A stretch of 64,000 nt of DNA from Hemerocallis citrina (taxonomy: Eukaryota > Streptophyta > Magnoliopsida > Asparagales > Asphodelaceae). Under the pieces are notes generated by a model. That model was given only the letters and a program-made list of their open reading frames with translations, was not told the DNA's origin and did no database searches. This document shows positions 1 through 11,157 of this stretch, piece after piece. The position numbers were made by a program, and so were the translations under genes. Each line of letters opens with the position of its first letter. The stretch's first letter is position 1. The DNA is taken from positions 77,133,227 to 77,197,226 of the forward strand of contig CM030366.1 in NCBI GenBank assembly GCA_017893485.1, written 5' to 3'.

Positions 1-216
1 GGTGTACAAGTTCTTGTAGGATGATTTGTGCATGCACGTGCATGTTGCATACACGTGCAAGAGCACCCTTTCTTGGCCGGTTGGAGTGAGGAGTGGTTCT
101 GGAGTATGGGTAGTTATTTGGAGTGTGAGTGGTTATCACAACTCCCTAGTCAATCCTAGCCTTTGATCCTATAACTATCTACTGAATCCTAGCCCTCCAT
201 CTCACCCAAATTGGTG

Positions 217-225
217 TATAAATAC
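217..225 (+). promoter_or_regulatory. TATA box of the LTR
   Basis: TATAAATAC followed by a C/T-rich stretch lies about 198 bp upstream of a candidate splice donor. An equivalent TATA-like site sits at the same relative place in the LTRs at 20830, 29253 and 48691. Confidence 0.55.
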
Positions 226-405
226 CCCCTCTCATTCATTGTTTCCTTTACACTAAGATCATATTTATAAGAGAGGTTTTTGAGAGAGAGTTGTGTAAGG
301 CCGGGCAGCACTTCTGAAGCTTTTGGTGTGGAGCAAGGACCAAGGAGCAAGGAGCAAGGAGTCGTGCATTACATTAAGGAGCTTTTGCTGGATTTCGGTT
401 ATTTC

Positions 406-420
406 GTCAATAAGGTGGGT
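406..420 (+). other. candidate 5' splice site in LTR leader
   Basis: The sequence TCAATAAG|GTGGGTG (boundary 414/415) fits the plant donor consensus AAG|GTRAGT. The same block recurs at 21491 and 40845 (plus strand) and near 31864 and 50766 (minus strand) in related LTRs whose surrounding sequence has otherwise diverged. Confidence 0.4.
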
Positions 421-592
421 GTTTCTCAGGACTTCTAATGTAGAAAATATGCCATGATTATGATGATTGCTACCATGCTTGTGAAAAGTAAATTCAAACA
501 TATTAGCTTACCCTGTATATGTTTGTGATGATGGTTGTGAGGGGCTAATAATGTGGTAATGACACTGTAAATAAGAACGAATTGGGTCTGTA

Positions 593-1374
593 CAGTCGAC
601 TGTCGGTTGGACAAGTTGACTGGTACGAGGCGTAAGTTTTCTCATGATTGCTGGAATGTTTCATAATGTACATATGTACAAACTAAAAGATATAGGAATG
701 CTAAATTCATAACCTCCATGTTGTACATGACTGACGAGACATGAACGTATGAAAAGAAACTAGGATAATTAGTAAAACTGAGATTAGCCTGTGCAGTTGA
801 CTGTTAATATGAACAGCCGACCGATGTATTGAGTAAATTATGAATAGTTCAGAATTCCATGAAATGAGATATTTCCGTTGTGTTGTCCTAGTGTAATAAA
901 TTGAGATTAACATCTCATCTCTGCAAGAAAGTTATGAACAAGTGTAAACGCATGTTTAACACTTCCTTGAAGAAAAGACAATATTAGTTATTTGAAATTC
1001 CATGATTGTGATGTTACTGAACAGTTAAGAAATTACGTGTTTATGAAGCATGAATATATGTATATTGTAATTTGACACCATGATGCATGTGCATGTAAGA
1101 ACTGATGGAAAGATAAACCCTTAATTTGAAATGTGAATCTGTTCAGTCGACTTAATGCGAGTAGCAAGTCGACTGAGCTGAGCATGAATGTATTGTTAAA
1201 AACCATAGGACAGACGACTGATGGAATGACAGTCGACTGTCACGGGAATGATATTTTGAACATAGAAGGTTGCGGAGCAGCCGACTGGCCATGTGCAGCA
1301 GTCGACTCTCCCGAGTGGTTATGAAGAACTTGAATTGACTGAACAAGTCGACTGAACCTTCTCCAAGTCGACTG
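593..1374. repeat. six paired CAGTCGACTG palindromes
   Basis: Ten-base palindromes CAGTCGACTG or close variants occur in pairs starting at 593/613, 794/814, 1144/1166, 1211/1230, 1278/1299 and 1345/1365. Start-to-start distances are 19-22 bp, with unrelated spacer sequences. Confidence 0.8.
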
Positions 1375-1893
1375 TCCAGAACACTTTGATATGTCAGAGA
1401 TCTTATTTGGTTTATGTTAAAGTTGTGAACCTTATGGTTGATGTTGATAAACTCTATTGTTATTGCATGAATTTACATGAAATGAATCATAGTTGTGAAT
1501 TGAGAATTTACATGGAAGGAATCATAGTTTTGATTTGAGAATTACATGAATATGAAAGCTAAGAACATGATAAAGAAATTATGATGAGGCAATGAAAATT
1601 GAATTCATGAGCTGAAAATGCTCAAATTGGGAATTGTGAATTGGAAATTGAAACCAAAGAGTAGCTAAGTCTCCCCGGCATTGGAAATGAAATGAAATGA
1701 AATGAGAATTGAAAGACCAAGGTGGGTCATGTACTGAATGAAGAAATCCGGTTTAGTGGAGAGGCTAACTCTAGAGCTTTGATTCTTGTTCATGATTCTA
1801 ATAAAAACTAAGGATTAGTGCATAGGGAAGACGTGATGAAAGTGAGAGGAAAACACGGGTATGAGAACTAGGGTTTACAGTGCGGGTGTGTGA

Positions 1894-2061
1894 GCCACAG
1901 AATGCATGCTTGATGAGTCAAGACATGGCGTGGGCACAACTCAGAATGATCGGACTCTAGTCACGCTTGTGGATGTTTGGTGACTGCAAGAGGATCGTGT
2001 GCCATGAAGGAGGCTGAATTGCCACAGAATGCATGCTTGATGAGTCAAGACATGGCGTGGG
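1894..2061 (+). repeat. 41 bp exact direct repeat
   Basis: An identical 41 bp block beginning GCCACAGAATGCATGC is present at 1894-1934 and 2021-2061, 127 bp apart. Related LTRs carry different short tandem repeats in the corresponding region. Confidence 0.85.
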
Positions 2062-2698
2062 GTTCCCCTCCAGGTTTTTTGTACACGAGCTTGTACTCAT
2101 AGATCATCTAGGATACTCACCGTAATTACAGTAGTAGAGTAAGTCATGTCGAGGGATTGAACCCTACAAGATGAAGAACAAATAAGAGGCTTGCCCTCGG
2201 ACCTATATAGTATGGGATGCATAGAATCCGAACAAGTGCGCATTAGTGTCATCTAATATAAACCATTGCATTAAGGATTAAGTGCACAATCACGACACGA
2301 CATCATTATGATTTCCCTGTTACTTTATTTTGATATATGAATAAGTTTGTGATCTGTTAAGAAATGAGAATCGTTATACTGTTTCTGGCATAGAGAGGAT
2401 GGCCATGTATAATTATCGTCGGTTAAATAAACTGACGTGCCCACAGTTTTGTATGCAGGATAAATGACATGTTAAAGGTTAAAGAGGAATGGATGCATAA
2501 AGATTTTACCATGTTGTTGTACATTTATTTAAATGTTGTAAAATTTTACTTCCGTTGTGCAAATGTAAAAGTAATATTGATGTAAACTCTGATGTAATGT
2601 GTAAAGTTTTAAATTTCCTTGTAAAATTGTACTAAGAGAAGCGAAAAGATCCTGTAGAACATCTCGAATTCAGTGTGTTTGGGATTCGGGGCATTACA

Positions 2699-2832
2699 AT
2701 AATCAAGCTGCAAAGGGTGCCTGTTGCGATAGTGAGCGACAGAGATGCCATTTTTACAAGACAATTTTCCGGAGAAATTTTCCATTTACAAGGCACTAAA
2801 TTGTGCCTGAGCACCTCCTTTCACCCCCAAAG
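2699..2832 (+). pseudogene. chromovirus integrase core, part 1
   Basis: Translation gives an integrase core segment with VSDRDAIFTRQF and LQGTKLCLSTSFHPQS. This matches the second catalytic-Asp region and the LQGT..STAYHPQ block of Ty3/gypsy chromovirus integrases (known family pattern). The coding frame stops at a CAAAG target site at 2828-2832, where a solo LTR is inserted, and resumes at 6362 with DGQ. Its 5' side abuts the LTR ending at 2698, so the same integrase was hit twice about 130 bp apart. Upstream gag, protease and reverse transcriptase must lie left of the window or be lost. Confidence 0.85.
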
Positions 2833-4989
2833 TGTCATGCCCCGCTTCCCAAAATACAGAATACGAGTACGTAATGTCGGACCAGCAAATGATGTAAACA
2901 CCATCCATAAGTTTTACCAGACTAACTCAGCAATATGAACAATAAACACAACCACACAAGAGAGATATAATCACTTGAATCAAAGATAAACTTCAATAAT
3001 AATGAAATAATCCAAAATAATATCTAACATAATATCTAATATCTGGGAAATATAAATAAACGATGGGACAAAAGCCCAAAACAGTATAATGTCATGACAA
3101 TGTTCAAAGGAAATGAATCTAGCAATATAGTAAACTAAGCAGCGCAATCTTTGGTACCATCTCCTAGAATCCTTGATCACTAATTCCTATTGGTAGAAAT
3201 CTTTCACTACCTGTAAACTCTTGATCTAAAATGAAAGAAAATAATGTCCTTAGAGCAAGTCATGGACAGAAAGTATAGAAAACAGGGAATAATAGGAACA
3301 TGGTATATCAAAAGAAAAAGGGACAGGATAAAAGTTAATAACAAAGACAGGGAATGGCAATACTGTCAAGGGTCTATGTTTAATCATGAATTTAATTAAT
3401 AGTTTCAATTCAAGTCTAATGTTGATGAAAGTATACGGGATCAAGCATGAAATATCAAATGCAGGTTATTAATCATTTTATTAGCCTATCTAGTGCTACT
3501 ATGTCCCATTCCATAGGTTCGGCGCAAGCACACAGTGTACGCCTTAGACTGATGGTGAATTCAAGGATCATGCACTCGACCCAGTAATCAGTATTTAATG
3601 TTCAATGACAGTAATTATCAAGCAGCATTTTATGGCCATCAATCTGTACAAGTCAAGCAGTAGGGCCCGACCGAGTACAGTTTCTGACTGTTCACTACCA
3701 AGTCATCCCATAATACCCCGGCTTGTTATCATTTTATTTCATCCTATGTGAGCATACAGGAAGGTGTCAATGTTGTATGATAGTAAGTGTGTCTGATTCT
3801 ACTCGTTATAGACAAATCAAGAAGCAAATATATTAAATTAACATAAATTACACAATCTGGACAGCATGATGTTGCTGTACAAAAACAAAGATTGCCGCTA
3901 TTACAGAAAAGCAAATCTAAATTCGTCAGAAATTCTAGAAGCTAGACTCTCTGCTAGTTCCAGTGAATATATACACGACATATAAAAGTTATATAAACCA
4001 GGGTGAAAATCATATTCTTTTCAGATTTTATGTTCAGGAAACAAGTTATGAATTGTGTTCAAACATATGAATTAGGTCAGAAAAATCCTCAATTAAATCT
4101 ACAAAATTTCTAGGTAATCCCTACACATTTCTAGTCTCAGTACAATTAATTTCATATTTTTTATTTTAATGTTAACATGTTCTATTTAATTATGAAACAG
4201 AAAGATATGCATGAATTTGTGAATCTGGAAATTCAGACACAGTTGTACTAAAATACTGATATCTAACAAATTATAACTTGGAATTTAAATCTGTTAAAAG
4301 TTCTGGAAAATAGATTCATGGGGCTATAATCATGTTCAGAAAGTTATTTCAAATTACAACAGTAACAAGGTCAAAAATCTGATACGAAAAGACACAAACA
4401 ACAGGCCAGAGTACATTTTGATATGAATATGCAACAACTTTATCATACAACCATATAGTTTATGCTAATTAATAATCAAAGTGTTGCTACATGTTTAACA
4501 TTCATAATTCTAGTTTTAAGATGCAATTTCACAATCATGGCAATCAATTCATTAATTCAACTTTAATCTAACAGATTCAATTCATCAAACAATTCTATAA
4601 CATGGATCTAGTTATTTTTCATGTAAACGTGCATATGCAAAGTGCAAGAGGGACTAGGTTTTAGATCAAAGATGTAGGCACGATGTTAAGCATATATTGA
4701 GTTACCTCGTGTAAACCTTCAGTATACTTAACGGAATTCAACTAGTAGTATGATAAAAAGGATTTGGATCTACTTGCGAAGATCAAAGAATCTTGAACAA
4801 AACAATAAACTAATTCAAGAAGAGACTTGCCTGTTAGATGATAATTTTGAATGTTAGAATAATGGGATGAGAATCCCGGGCAACGAATCCATGGACACGG
4901 AAACACGCAAGCACGTGTGCTCTACGTGCAAAACAGCAAAACAGCGAATCAAGCACCCAAACAGCAACTGTAACTCTTCTCTCCTCTAC

Positions 4990-5560
4990 CCGAACAGCAA
5001 ACAGTGAGGAATCCCCTACCCCAAAATAGCAAACACCAACGGATCCCCTTCTTCACCAATGCAGCAGCTAGGAAAGACCATGGCAGGGATCAGCAGGGAC
5101 TGCGGCGACTGCGGTAACTCGAGGGGTGTTCGAGGGTGACTGGTGGTGGGGTCCTGGACGTCGGGAAGTGACGCAGCAATGAGGAAGGTGGGGCTCGAGG
5201 ATACTCTGTTTCGCACCGAAATAGAGAATGGAGCAGAGATGGTCGGAGGTTTGAGCTCTGGATGACGACGACGAGGGCGAGGGGGTCTTCAGTGGTTCCA
5301 GGGGACAGCGAAAGGGGACCGAGGTCGGTGGAAGGCGACGAGGGGTCGGCGGTGGATGGGTTCAGTAGGGATGAGAGGAGGATGAGGACAGCGGGGCGAC
5401 GGGATGGTGGTGGCGAGGGCGGAGCAAGGACGAAGGTGGGGTTGTGGATGGTGGAAGGGTGATGAGGTGGTGGTCGGAGAACGGGGAGGCGAGCGGGCGA
5501 TGGGTTTGGAAAGAAACATGGTCGGGGTGAGGAGAGAAAGGGCCGCGGAAGAGAGAGGGA
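4990..5560. other. GC-rich island inside the solo LTR
   Basis: About 570 bp of strongly purine-biased, CG-rich sequence (gacgacgacgagggcgag and similar) sits inside an otherwise AT-rich LTR. Open frames on both strands here reflect composition; I recognise no protein family. On the LTR's own strand the position suits the transcribed leader, but no clear TATA or donor pair is visible. Confidence 0.5.
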
Positions 5561-5954
5561 GGGATTAAAATATTAGGGTTAATAGGGTATTTATTTGGTA
5601 ATTAAGATATAGGGTTTTGGGTTTCAGGTTAATGGATTTAGGGTATGGGTTTAGGCTCCGAAAAGAGAAAAATGAATATAGATAAATGAGATAGACATAT
5701 AACGGATCAATTCAAACTCAAAACACAAGGAGCAAAATTTGCAGTGAGCCAAAAATAGCAGAATTCAAGCCAAAAGAGTACCAAATGGTCAAAAGAGAAT
5801 AAATTAGCCCAACAAAAGCAAGATTTATTATTCAAAGAAAATTCACATACAATAATCAAGAAAAAGAGAATAAAATACAATAAAATCCGAAATAGAAAAA
5901 TAGGGGGAAAATAATTAGCATTATAAGGTTTATAAAATAAAATAATCGTAATCA

Positions 5955-6075
5955 TAATGGTAACAACAACAACAATAATAATAATAGGAATACAAATAAT
6001 AATAATAGTAACAATAATAACAATAATATTAATAATAAAATAAAAATAATAATCATGATGATGATAGTAATAGCA
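5955..6075. repeat. AAT/ATG-type simple sequence
   Basis: A degenerate trinucleotide tract (aac, aat, atg runs) lies near the outer end of the reverse-oriented solo LTR. Confidence 0.8.
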
Positions 6076-6356
6076 ATAACAATTATAGATTATATAAAAT
6101 AGAAATTGGGTTTAACACATTTATCAAAATAATCCACCTAGTAAAAATAAATTTGATTTGGGATAAAATGTAAATAGTCAATCAATTAGGTATAGAAAAC
6201 GAGTTCAAATATACCATTATTCGATATAATTATAATTGTCGATTAGAAAAATACTTTAATATAATACCCAAATCGAATTTAACAAATAATGAATTTATAA
6301 ATATCAAATTACATATTATATTCAGGAAATATGTATTTGCGGAAATGGGTGTTACA

Positions 6357-7180
6357 CAAAGCGATGGCCAAAGTGTGGTGGTTAACCAGACTCTCGAAAC
6401 ATACCTGAGGTGTTTCTGCACTTATAAACCTAGCTCTTGGTCAAGTGTGTTACTCTGGGCTGAGTATTGGTATAATACTAGCGTGCACGGCTCTAGCAAA
6501 ATGTCTCCTTATCAAGTTTTGTATGGTCGACCCCCTCCCAACCTGCTCTCGCATGTCCCCGGAACAGCGAAGTCACCAGAGGTTGAGAAGTGCTTAATAG
6601 AAAGAGAAGTTACTCTCCAGTTGCTTAAAGACAACCTCAAGCGAGCCCAGTCTAGGATGAAGGCTTCCGTAGATCTACACAAGGTTGACAAGGAGTATGA
6701 AGAAGGGGAAATGGTGTATCTCAAGCTCCAGCCATATCGACAAAGCTCTGTCGGGGGTAAGAGGATCGAAAAGTTGTCCCATCTGTATTTTGGACCATAT
6801 AAAGTGCTAGCCAAGGTGGGAAAAGTGTCTTACAGACTTCAGCTCCCTCTCGAAGCCAAGATTCACAGTGTTTTTCATGTCTCATTACTCAAACGATGCA
6901 TCGTGGCGGGCAAAAAGGTTACCCAAAGCTTCCCATCCTACTTCCAAGAGGAAATAGCTGAGCCTCTCTGTATACTCGACAAGAGAATGATCGGAAAAAG
7001 AGGCGTAGCCGTAACAGAGTGCTGGTGCAATGGTAGGGCAGAGAGAAGGAAGACGCCACTTAGGAGGAGTTTTGGGACCTCTACAATCGCTTCCTTAACT
7101 TCCAAGGTGTTATGGAAGCTCCTTTTAAAGTGGGGAGGATTGATGCAGTCGAGCCAACTGCATCATCTCCCCAAAATTAA
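6357..7180 (+). pseudogene. chromovirus integrase C-terminus and chromodomain, frameshifted
   Basis: The frame resumes with DGQSVVVNQTLETYLRCF (catalytic-Glu region; the usual Glu position reads V/N here) and continues with ARYHT-like WAEYWYNTSVHGSSKMSPYQ, LYGRPPP, then the C-terminal YFGPYKVLAKVGKVSYRLQLP and IHSVFHVSLLK motifs. A chromodomain start (ILDKRMIGKRGVAV) follows. Near 7010-7070 the frame shifts; the alternative frame gives EEFWDLYNRF and FKVGRID before a TAA at 7178-7180. The order integrase, LPLEAKIH..FHVSLLK, chromodomain is characteristic of plant chromoviruses, most like the Reina lineage (family knowledge; lineage uncertain). The frameshift and the inserted LTR make it non-functional. 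Confidence 0.85.
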
Positions 7181-7570
7181 GCGTATCAGCTTAATTTGGT
7201 GGGGTATCAGTCCCTGAGCAAATAGTAGCTTCCTAAGGGACTTATCTACAAAATAATGCAAAATCTTGCGCTAATAACCCTTAATCTGCTTCTCACGGTG
7301 ACCCCACGAGACACGTGGCTAACTATGAGTAGAGTAGAGATGGGGGAAGGTAACACTGTACAACTCGTGGTTAGCACTGTTGGTGGAACACGCGTAGCGC
7401 ACGTCTTCACTCTGTAGCTATATAGATAGGCCCTTGTAAATGAGATGAGGCTATGAATGAATATCAGATTTCTTTCACTTAATTTTCTTTAGCTTTTCAT
7501 TTCCTTGCTATCCAAGTTTACTTTGCTTTTGTGATTTCATTTTGTTTGATTGTGTTATCTTTGATCTCTA
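7181..7570 (+). mobile_element. probable 3' LTR of the chromovirus
   Basis: Directly after the chromodomain stop is a purine tract (ttggtgggg, about 7196-7204) that could be the polypurine tract. About 360 bp without coding potential follows, with a TATA-like GCTATATAGATAGG near 7418. A short LTR is usual for Reina-type chromoviruses (known). I cannot fix either LTR end because the partner LTR is outside the window and no TG...CA border is certain. Confidence 0.45.
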
Positions 7571-7607
7571 ATGGCTTCGGTGAATACTCGATTGAATCCT
7601 AACCGCG

Positions 7608-7905
7608 ATGTGGCCCCTGCAGCACATGGAAACCTTAGAAATTGCCTCCCTCACTTCCATCCCATCTTCGGAGCCGTTCCTCCACACCGGCAGCCCGTAC
7701 CCGATGGGGATGGGATCCCGACAGTCGAGCCTAATAGACAAGTTCGTCTTGTCATCGGCTTCCGTCATACGCGACTCGTCGGTCTCCGTCATCCTCTGCA
7801 CCCTAATTGGTGCCTACGGCCCCATCCAGTTGGGCTTTACCGGCGAATACTCCTCCCCTACACAAGATGACAATCATCAGCGACCTCAACCTTTCCCTCC
7901 CCAAG
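7608..7905 (+). pseudogene. ERD6-like sugar transporter N-terminal exon fragment
   Basis: Translation shows [19 protein letters not shown], then [15 protein letters not shown] and [16 protein letters not shown]. These match the N-terminal tail and first transmembrane helix of ERD6-like vacuolar monosaccharide transporters (family pattern recalled, not searched). After YSSPTQ the frame slips; the next frame gives [12 protein letters not shown], also family-like, followed by a donor-like CAAG|GTAATA at 7905/7906. The rest of the roughly 480-residue, 12-helix transporter is missing except for a small piece at 8285. It is a gene fragment, probably captured together with the bHLH and kinase fragments downstream. 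Confidence 0.75.
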
Positions 7906-8284
7906 GTAATATATTATTTCCTTGATTTGTTAGTTATCTGAGATCATCCTGAACATAGTTTTAGTTTCTTGGTTTACTGATTTCTTGTATGTGATGTTGA
8001 TAATTAGTTTTTGATATTTTCTAGCCAAGGTGAGAGATTTTGTAGCCTTTGGTTGCGTTTTTTGAATTTTGAGTATATTATCTTGAATGTGAATTTTTTG
8101 TTTGTTTGTTTGTTTGTTTGGGAATGAAGGACTCGACATTTTTGTATATGGAAAGGTTTGCTGGAAGGGTTTGGAGTGGGGGTGATTTCGTATGTAGTAA
8201 GTTTTGATGTGAGTTTTTGTTTGGAAAAGCTTGTGGTTTGATGAATTGATGAGATATGGTTGTTATGTTTTGATATAGTTTAAG

Positions 8285-8350
8285 GTGCATATATATATTG
8301 CGGAGATTGCTCCTTATAACTTGAGAGGAGGGCCCGGATCGGTGAATCGG
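8285..8350 (+). pseudogene. ERD6-like transporter internal fragment
   Basis: The peptide HIYIAEIAPYNLRGGPGSVN matches the conserved PVYIAEIAP.N.RG.LGSVNQ region of ERD6-like transporters, which lies about 100 residues downstream of the segment at 7608-7905 in intact proteins. About 380 bp of non-coding sequence separates the two, so intervening exons are lost or degraded. Same strand and same order as in a real gene. Confidence 0.7.
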
Positions 8351-8429
8351 GTCAGTTTAATTATGCTTCTCTATATCTGTAGACAAAGTTACATTCATAA
8401 TTTGAACATTGCTTACATTCACGCCAGGC

Positions 8430-8548
8430 CGGTGGGGAGAAACGGGAAGAGGGTCCACTCAAAGAATTTGATAGTTGAAAGGAAGAGGAGGAAGAAGCTT
8501 AATGATTGGCTTTATGCCCTTCGCTCCTTAGTTCCTAAGATCACCAAG
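8430..8548 (+). pseudogene. bHLH transcription factor exon fragment
   Basis: The translation contains SKNLIVERKRRKKLNDWLYA followed by LRSLVPKITK. This is the basic region and first helix of a plant bHLH domain, closest in memory to the AMS/ICE-type subgroup (SKNL.AERKRRKKLNDRLY.LRSLVPKI.K). The usual Arg of the LNDR turn is Trp here. The similarity ends at a donor-like ACCAAG|GTGACC (8548/8549), near where an intron splits this domain in related genes. The second helix and the rest of the protein are absent. Confidence 0.8.
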
Positions 8549-8590
8549 GTGACCTTTGAAATTTCATCACATTTTTATGTGAAAGTCATT

Positions 8591-8642
8591 ATGGAATTCA
8601 AGACTGAGGTGGAACTCATAGCGAAACTTCAACATCGGAAAG
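8591..8642 (+). pseudogene. receptor-like kinase exon sliver
   Basis: A short peptide EFKTEVELIAKLQHRK matches the alpha-C region (EF.NEV.LIAKLQHRNL) of receptor-like kinases. It is nearly a copy of part of the longer kinase exon at 9179-9389. It lies only about 40 bp after the bHLH fragment, on the same strand. Confidence 0.65.
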
Positions 8643-9178
8643 AAGTAATTCAATGAAGAAGGTTGAGTTGCAGAAAAATTACTTCAGAAACTGAATGCAT
8701 GTAGGATATGTTCTTTCTTGCATTGTTTTATATATAGGAGCCCATTGTCTGTTATTTCACCAAATTTGGTCAAGTACACATGTTCTAGTTGTTCTTAAAT
8801 GCTTAAGATGCATGTCTCCTTCGTCACCACTTTGATGGACTACTGGATAGTGTACTGGGACCTTCATGCACCATATGATATTTTTCTTTTCTCTTGATGA
8901 TGAGTAATTGGATGTGAGTTTGATTAAAGAAGAATCTAAATTTTCTACAACTATTAATGAAAACACAAGAATTCAATTGGATTATGTTAACATTTTTTTT
9001 ATAGGTTGGGATGTTAAGATGAAGAGACCTTCAACACTGTCAATAATGGCTACAAGTTTTGTAGGAGTTAATCTTTTGTACTTGTCTCTATTGCATCTAT
9101 TGCTAGAGGTGTAGGATGAGAAGTGGTATGTTATTGGCAACTTCTTCTTAAGTGAAGTTTTCTTTCTTCCTCGTGCAG

Positions 9179-9389
9179 GGAAAGCTTGAATGTAGGAAGG
9201 AGATCGCTATAAAGAAGCTCTTGATAAAATCGAAGCAAGGCAATGTGGAATTCAAGCCTGAGGAGGAACTCATAGTGAAACTTCAACATCGGAATCTTGT
9301 GAAGATGTTGGGATGGTGCGTTGATGGAGAGGAGAAGCTCCTCATCTATGAGTACCTTCTTAACAAAAGCCTTGATTTCTTCCTATTTG
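9179..9389 (+). pseudogene. receptor-like kinase exon (kinase N-lobe)
   Basis: An acceptor-like TCGTGCAG precedes an exon-sized frame [14 protein letters not shown]...[19 protein letters not shown]...[20 protein letters not shown], ended by a donor G|GTAAGT at 9389/9390. It covers the catalytic-Lys strand (EIAIKK), the alpha-C Glu region (the family E-V is EEEL here) and the hinge LLIYEY of G-type lectin or cysteine-rich receptor-like kinases. Both borders agree with the usual exon 2 of that family (inference). No upstream lectin or DUF26 exon and no downstream HRDLK or DFG exon was found; the copia insertion at 9558 lies 168 bp downstream, and beyond it (15847 on) no kinase exon is visible. 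Confidence 0.8.
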
Positions 9390-9557
9390 GTAAGTTACTC
9401 GTGTTCGTTGGTTCAATTTGTGCCTCTAAACTCTATTTTGTTCGATTAATAAGATTAAAAAATTGTACTTAAAATAAAAGTAAAAAGATTTAACGAATGA
9501 AATTATGTAAAGAATATGTAATATTTAAAACAAAAACAAATTATTGATATTAAAGGT

Positions 9558-10501
9558 TGTTAGAACTTGAATTTCATAAAATAGGAAACTGCTAACAATG
9601 TTTGTGAAGAATTACAATGACATAAAATAAAAGAACAAACCAGACACTTCAATACAGAGTCGAGATTAAGATCTCTGTCCTTAAAGAAAAATTCACCTCG
9701 TAGTGTGACGGTGGTTGACAAATTGCCTTCCAGGATACAACTGTATTACCTTTCCCTAAAGAGCAACACCCTAGCTTCAGAGATCTCAGCGAACCAGTAG
9801 CTGTATTGTACTCTTAGACTTTGACTCAGAGGAAGAAGAAGAAGGAGATTTGAAAACTCTGTGTACTGGTTGACAAAAATCACTGGTCTTATAGGAGAAG
9901 AGGAGTAACTGAAGGGTCCATTACTCTGTAACAGCAGAGTAATGGTTAAAAAAAACGTAACTGATGAGCCATTACTCTGCTATTACAGAGTAATGGTACC
10001 AGTTACAGAATTTGAAAAGCCTCAACAGTAAAGTGGGGAAAATTTTGGAGTGGGGCAAAAAAATATAGGCCAGAGCCGAGCCGAGCCAGACCAAACCAAA
10101 CCAAACCAAGCCAAGCCGAGCTGAGCCGAACCGAAGTCGAAGCCGAGGCTGGGGCCGGGCCGAGCGCACGCGCACGTGTGTGTTTGTAATTTTGGCTAGG
10201 TCCTCTCTCCACTACACGTTAGTGGTAACCACAGGGCTACGCCATTTAGCCTATTTCTTTAGCTTATATACTAGAGAAATCTTTCCCATCTTTCGATGTG
10301 GGACTATTCATTCCAAATTCCCAAGTTAGTACATTTTGAGTACCCAACTTAGGACTTACATTTCTCATTCATACGGAAACCATTTTGGCAAATGAGTACA
10401 TTACGGAATAGTACTCGACGAGCGGAACGTAATCCAATCACTTTCCAGCGCCTCCGGTGGCCGGAGCCCACCGGAATCCGGTCCAGAAAATATTTCTAAT
10501 A
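9558..10501 (-). repeat. copia 3' LTR
   Basis: This 944 bp LTR starts TGTTAGAAC and ends TTTCTAATA, so one terminal base has changed relative to the partner's CCAACA. It holds a CCGAGCC/CCAAACC simple tract at about 10070-10160 that is mostly missing from the other LTR. Confidence 0.9.
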
Positions 10502-11157
10502 ATCCTCCACATGAATGGAAATGACCAGACTATGCAATCCAGACACAACAGAAAAAGACATGACAGAAAAGGACATGATAGAAAAAACTCTGAGAGTACA
10601 GTCAGAAAATCACTGCATCAGGAATGGTAGTAATTTTTCAACTTTGAACCACCCTTAGTGAGTAGCCATCGGATTCACTTGACCAGCTAGTGAACATGAT
10701 GTCTTGAACTACCTGGGCTTTGATGTGAAGCTAGACAATAACTATCACACAGTTTCATCTCCTCACAGAACTAGGTTCTCTTGTTGTGTTCATTTTGGCC
10801 TTGAACAACCCTGGTTAATTGTGAGTGAACTTGGAGAATGCAGCCTCTCTTCATTCTCCTAGAAACGACCCCATTGCACACTCACAAGGTGATTGCCCAT
10901 AAAAAGTTTCCTGCCATACCCCACTTTTATTTCAAAGCTATGTGAATTATTAAAAGCCAAGCTTATCCTAACCCCTTACAGACAGTACTGTTTTATCATC
11001 CTAAGAGTGGGTATGAGATTTTAATCTATCAGTGCTCATGTCGATTCAACAAGATTTAGTTGTCCCCATGAACCTAGATCTTGGGATCTCCAATTCATAG
11101 GTAGGGTTTCCATCAAGTATTATCTTTCGTCATAGGCTTTAAACTCATTCCTCTTGA
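10502..11157 (-). other. copia untranslated region
   Basis: About 650 bp between RNase H and the 3' LTR has no recognisable coding sequence. It includes the polypurine tract next to the LTR. Confidence 0.5.

Larger units (their letters stand above)
1..2698 (+). mobile_element. Tekay/Del-like LTR, 3' portion
   Basis: This is a long terminal repeat cut by the left window edge. It ends in GGGGCATTACA at 2698, immediately followed by gypsy integrase coding sequence. It shares landmarks with the complete LTR at 20830-24690: a leader ending in a CAATAAGGTGGGTG-type site, a 'gccctcggacctat' block near 2190 and the GCATTACA terminus. Long LTRs beginning TGTAAC and ending in TTACA are typical of Tekay/Del chromoviruses (known); lineage assignment from termini alone is inference. 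No primer-binding site or gag follows its end, so it is probably a solo LTR inserted in the chromovirus integrase. The matching target duplication lies outside the window. Confidence 0.8.
2833..6356 (-). mobile_element. Tekay/Del-like solo LTR, reverse orientation
   Basis: A 3,524 bp segment starts TGTCATGCCCC and ends GGTGTTACA, which is a TGTAACACC...GGGGCATGACA LTR read on the minus strand. It is flanked by perfect 5 bp duplications CAAAG (2828-2832 and 6357-6361). Removing it with one duplication copy restores the chromovirus integrase frame. There is no internal retroelement sequence, so it is a solo LTR left by LTR-LTR recombination (inference). It includes a GC-rich stretch at about 4990-5560 and AAT-rich simple sequence near 5955-6075. 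Confidence 0.9.

Noticed and set aside
5262..5519. Overlapping open frames on both strands
   Set aside because: They come from the GC-rich, stop-poor composition; no motif on either strand.
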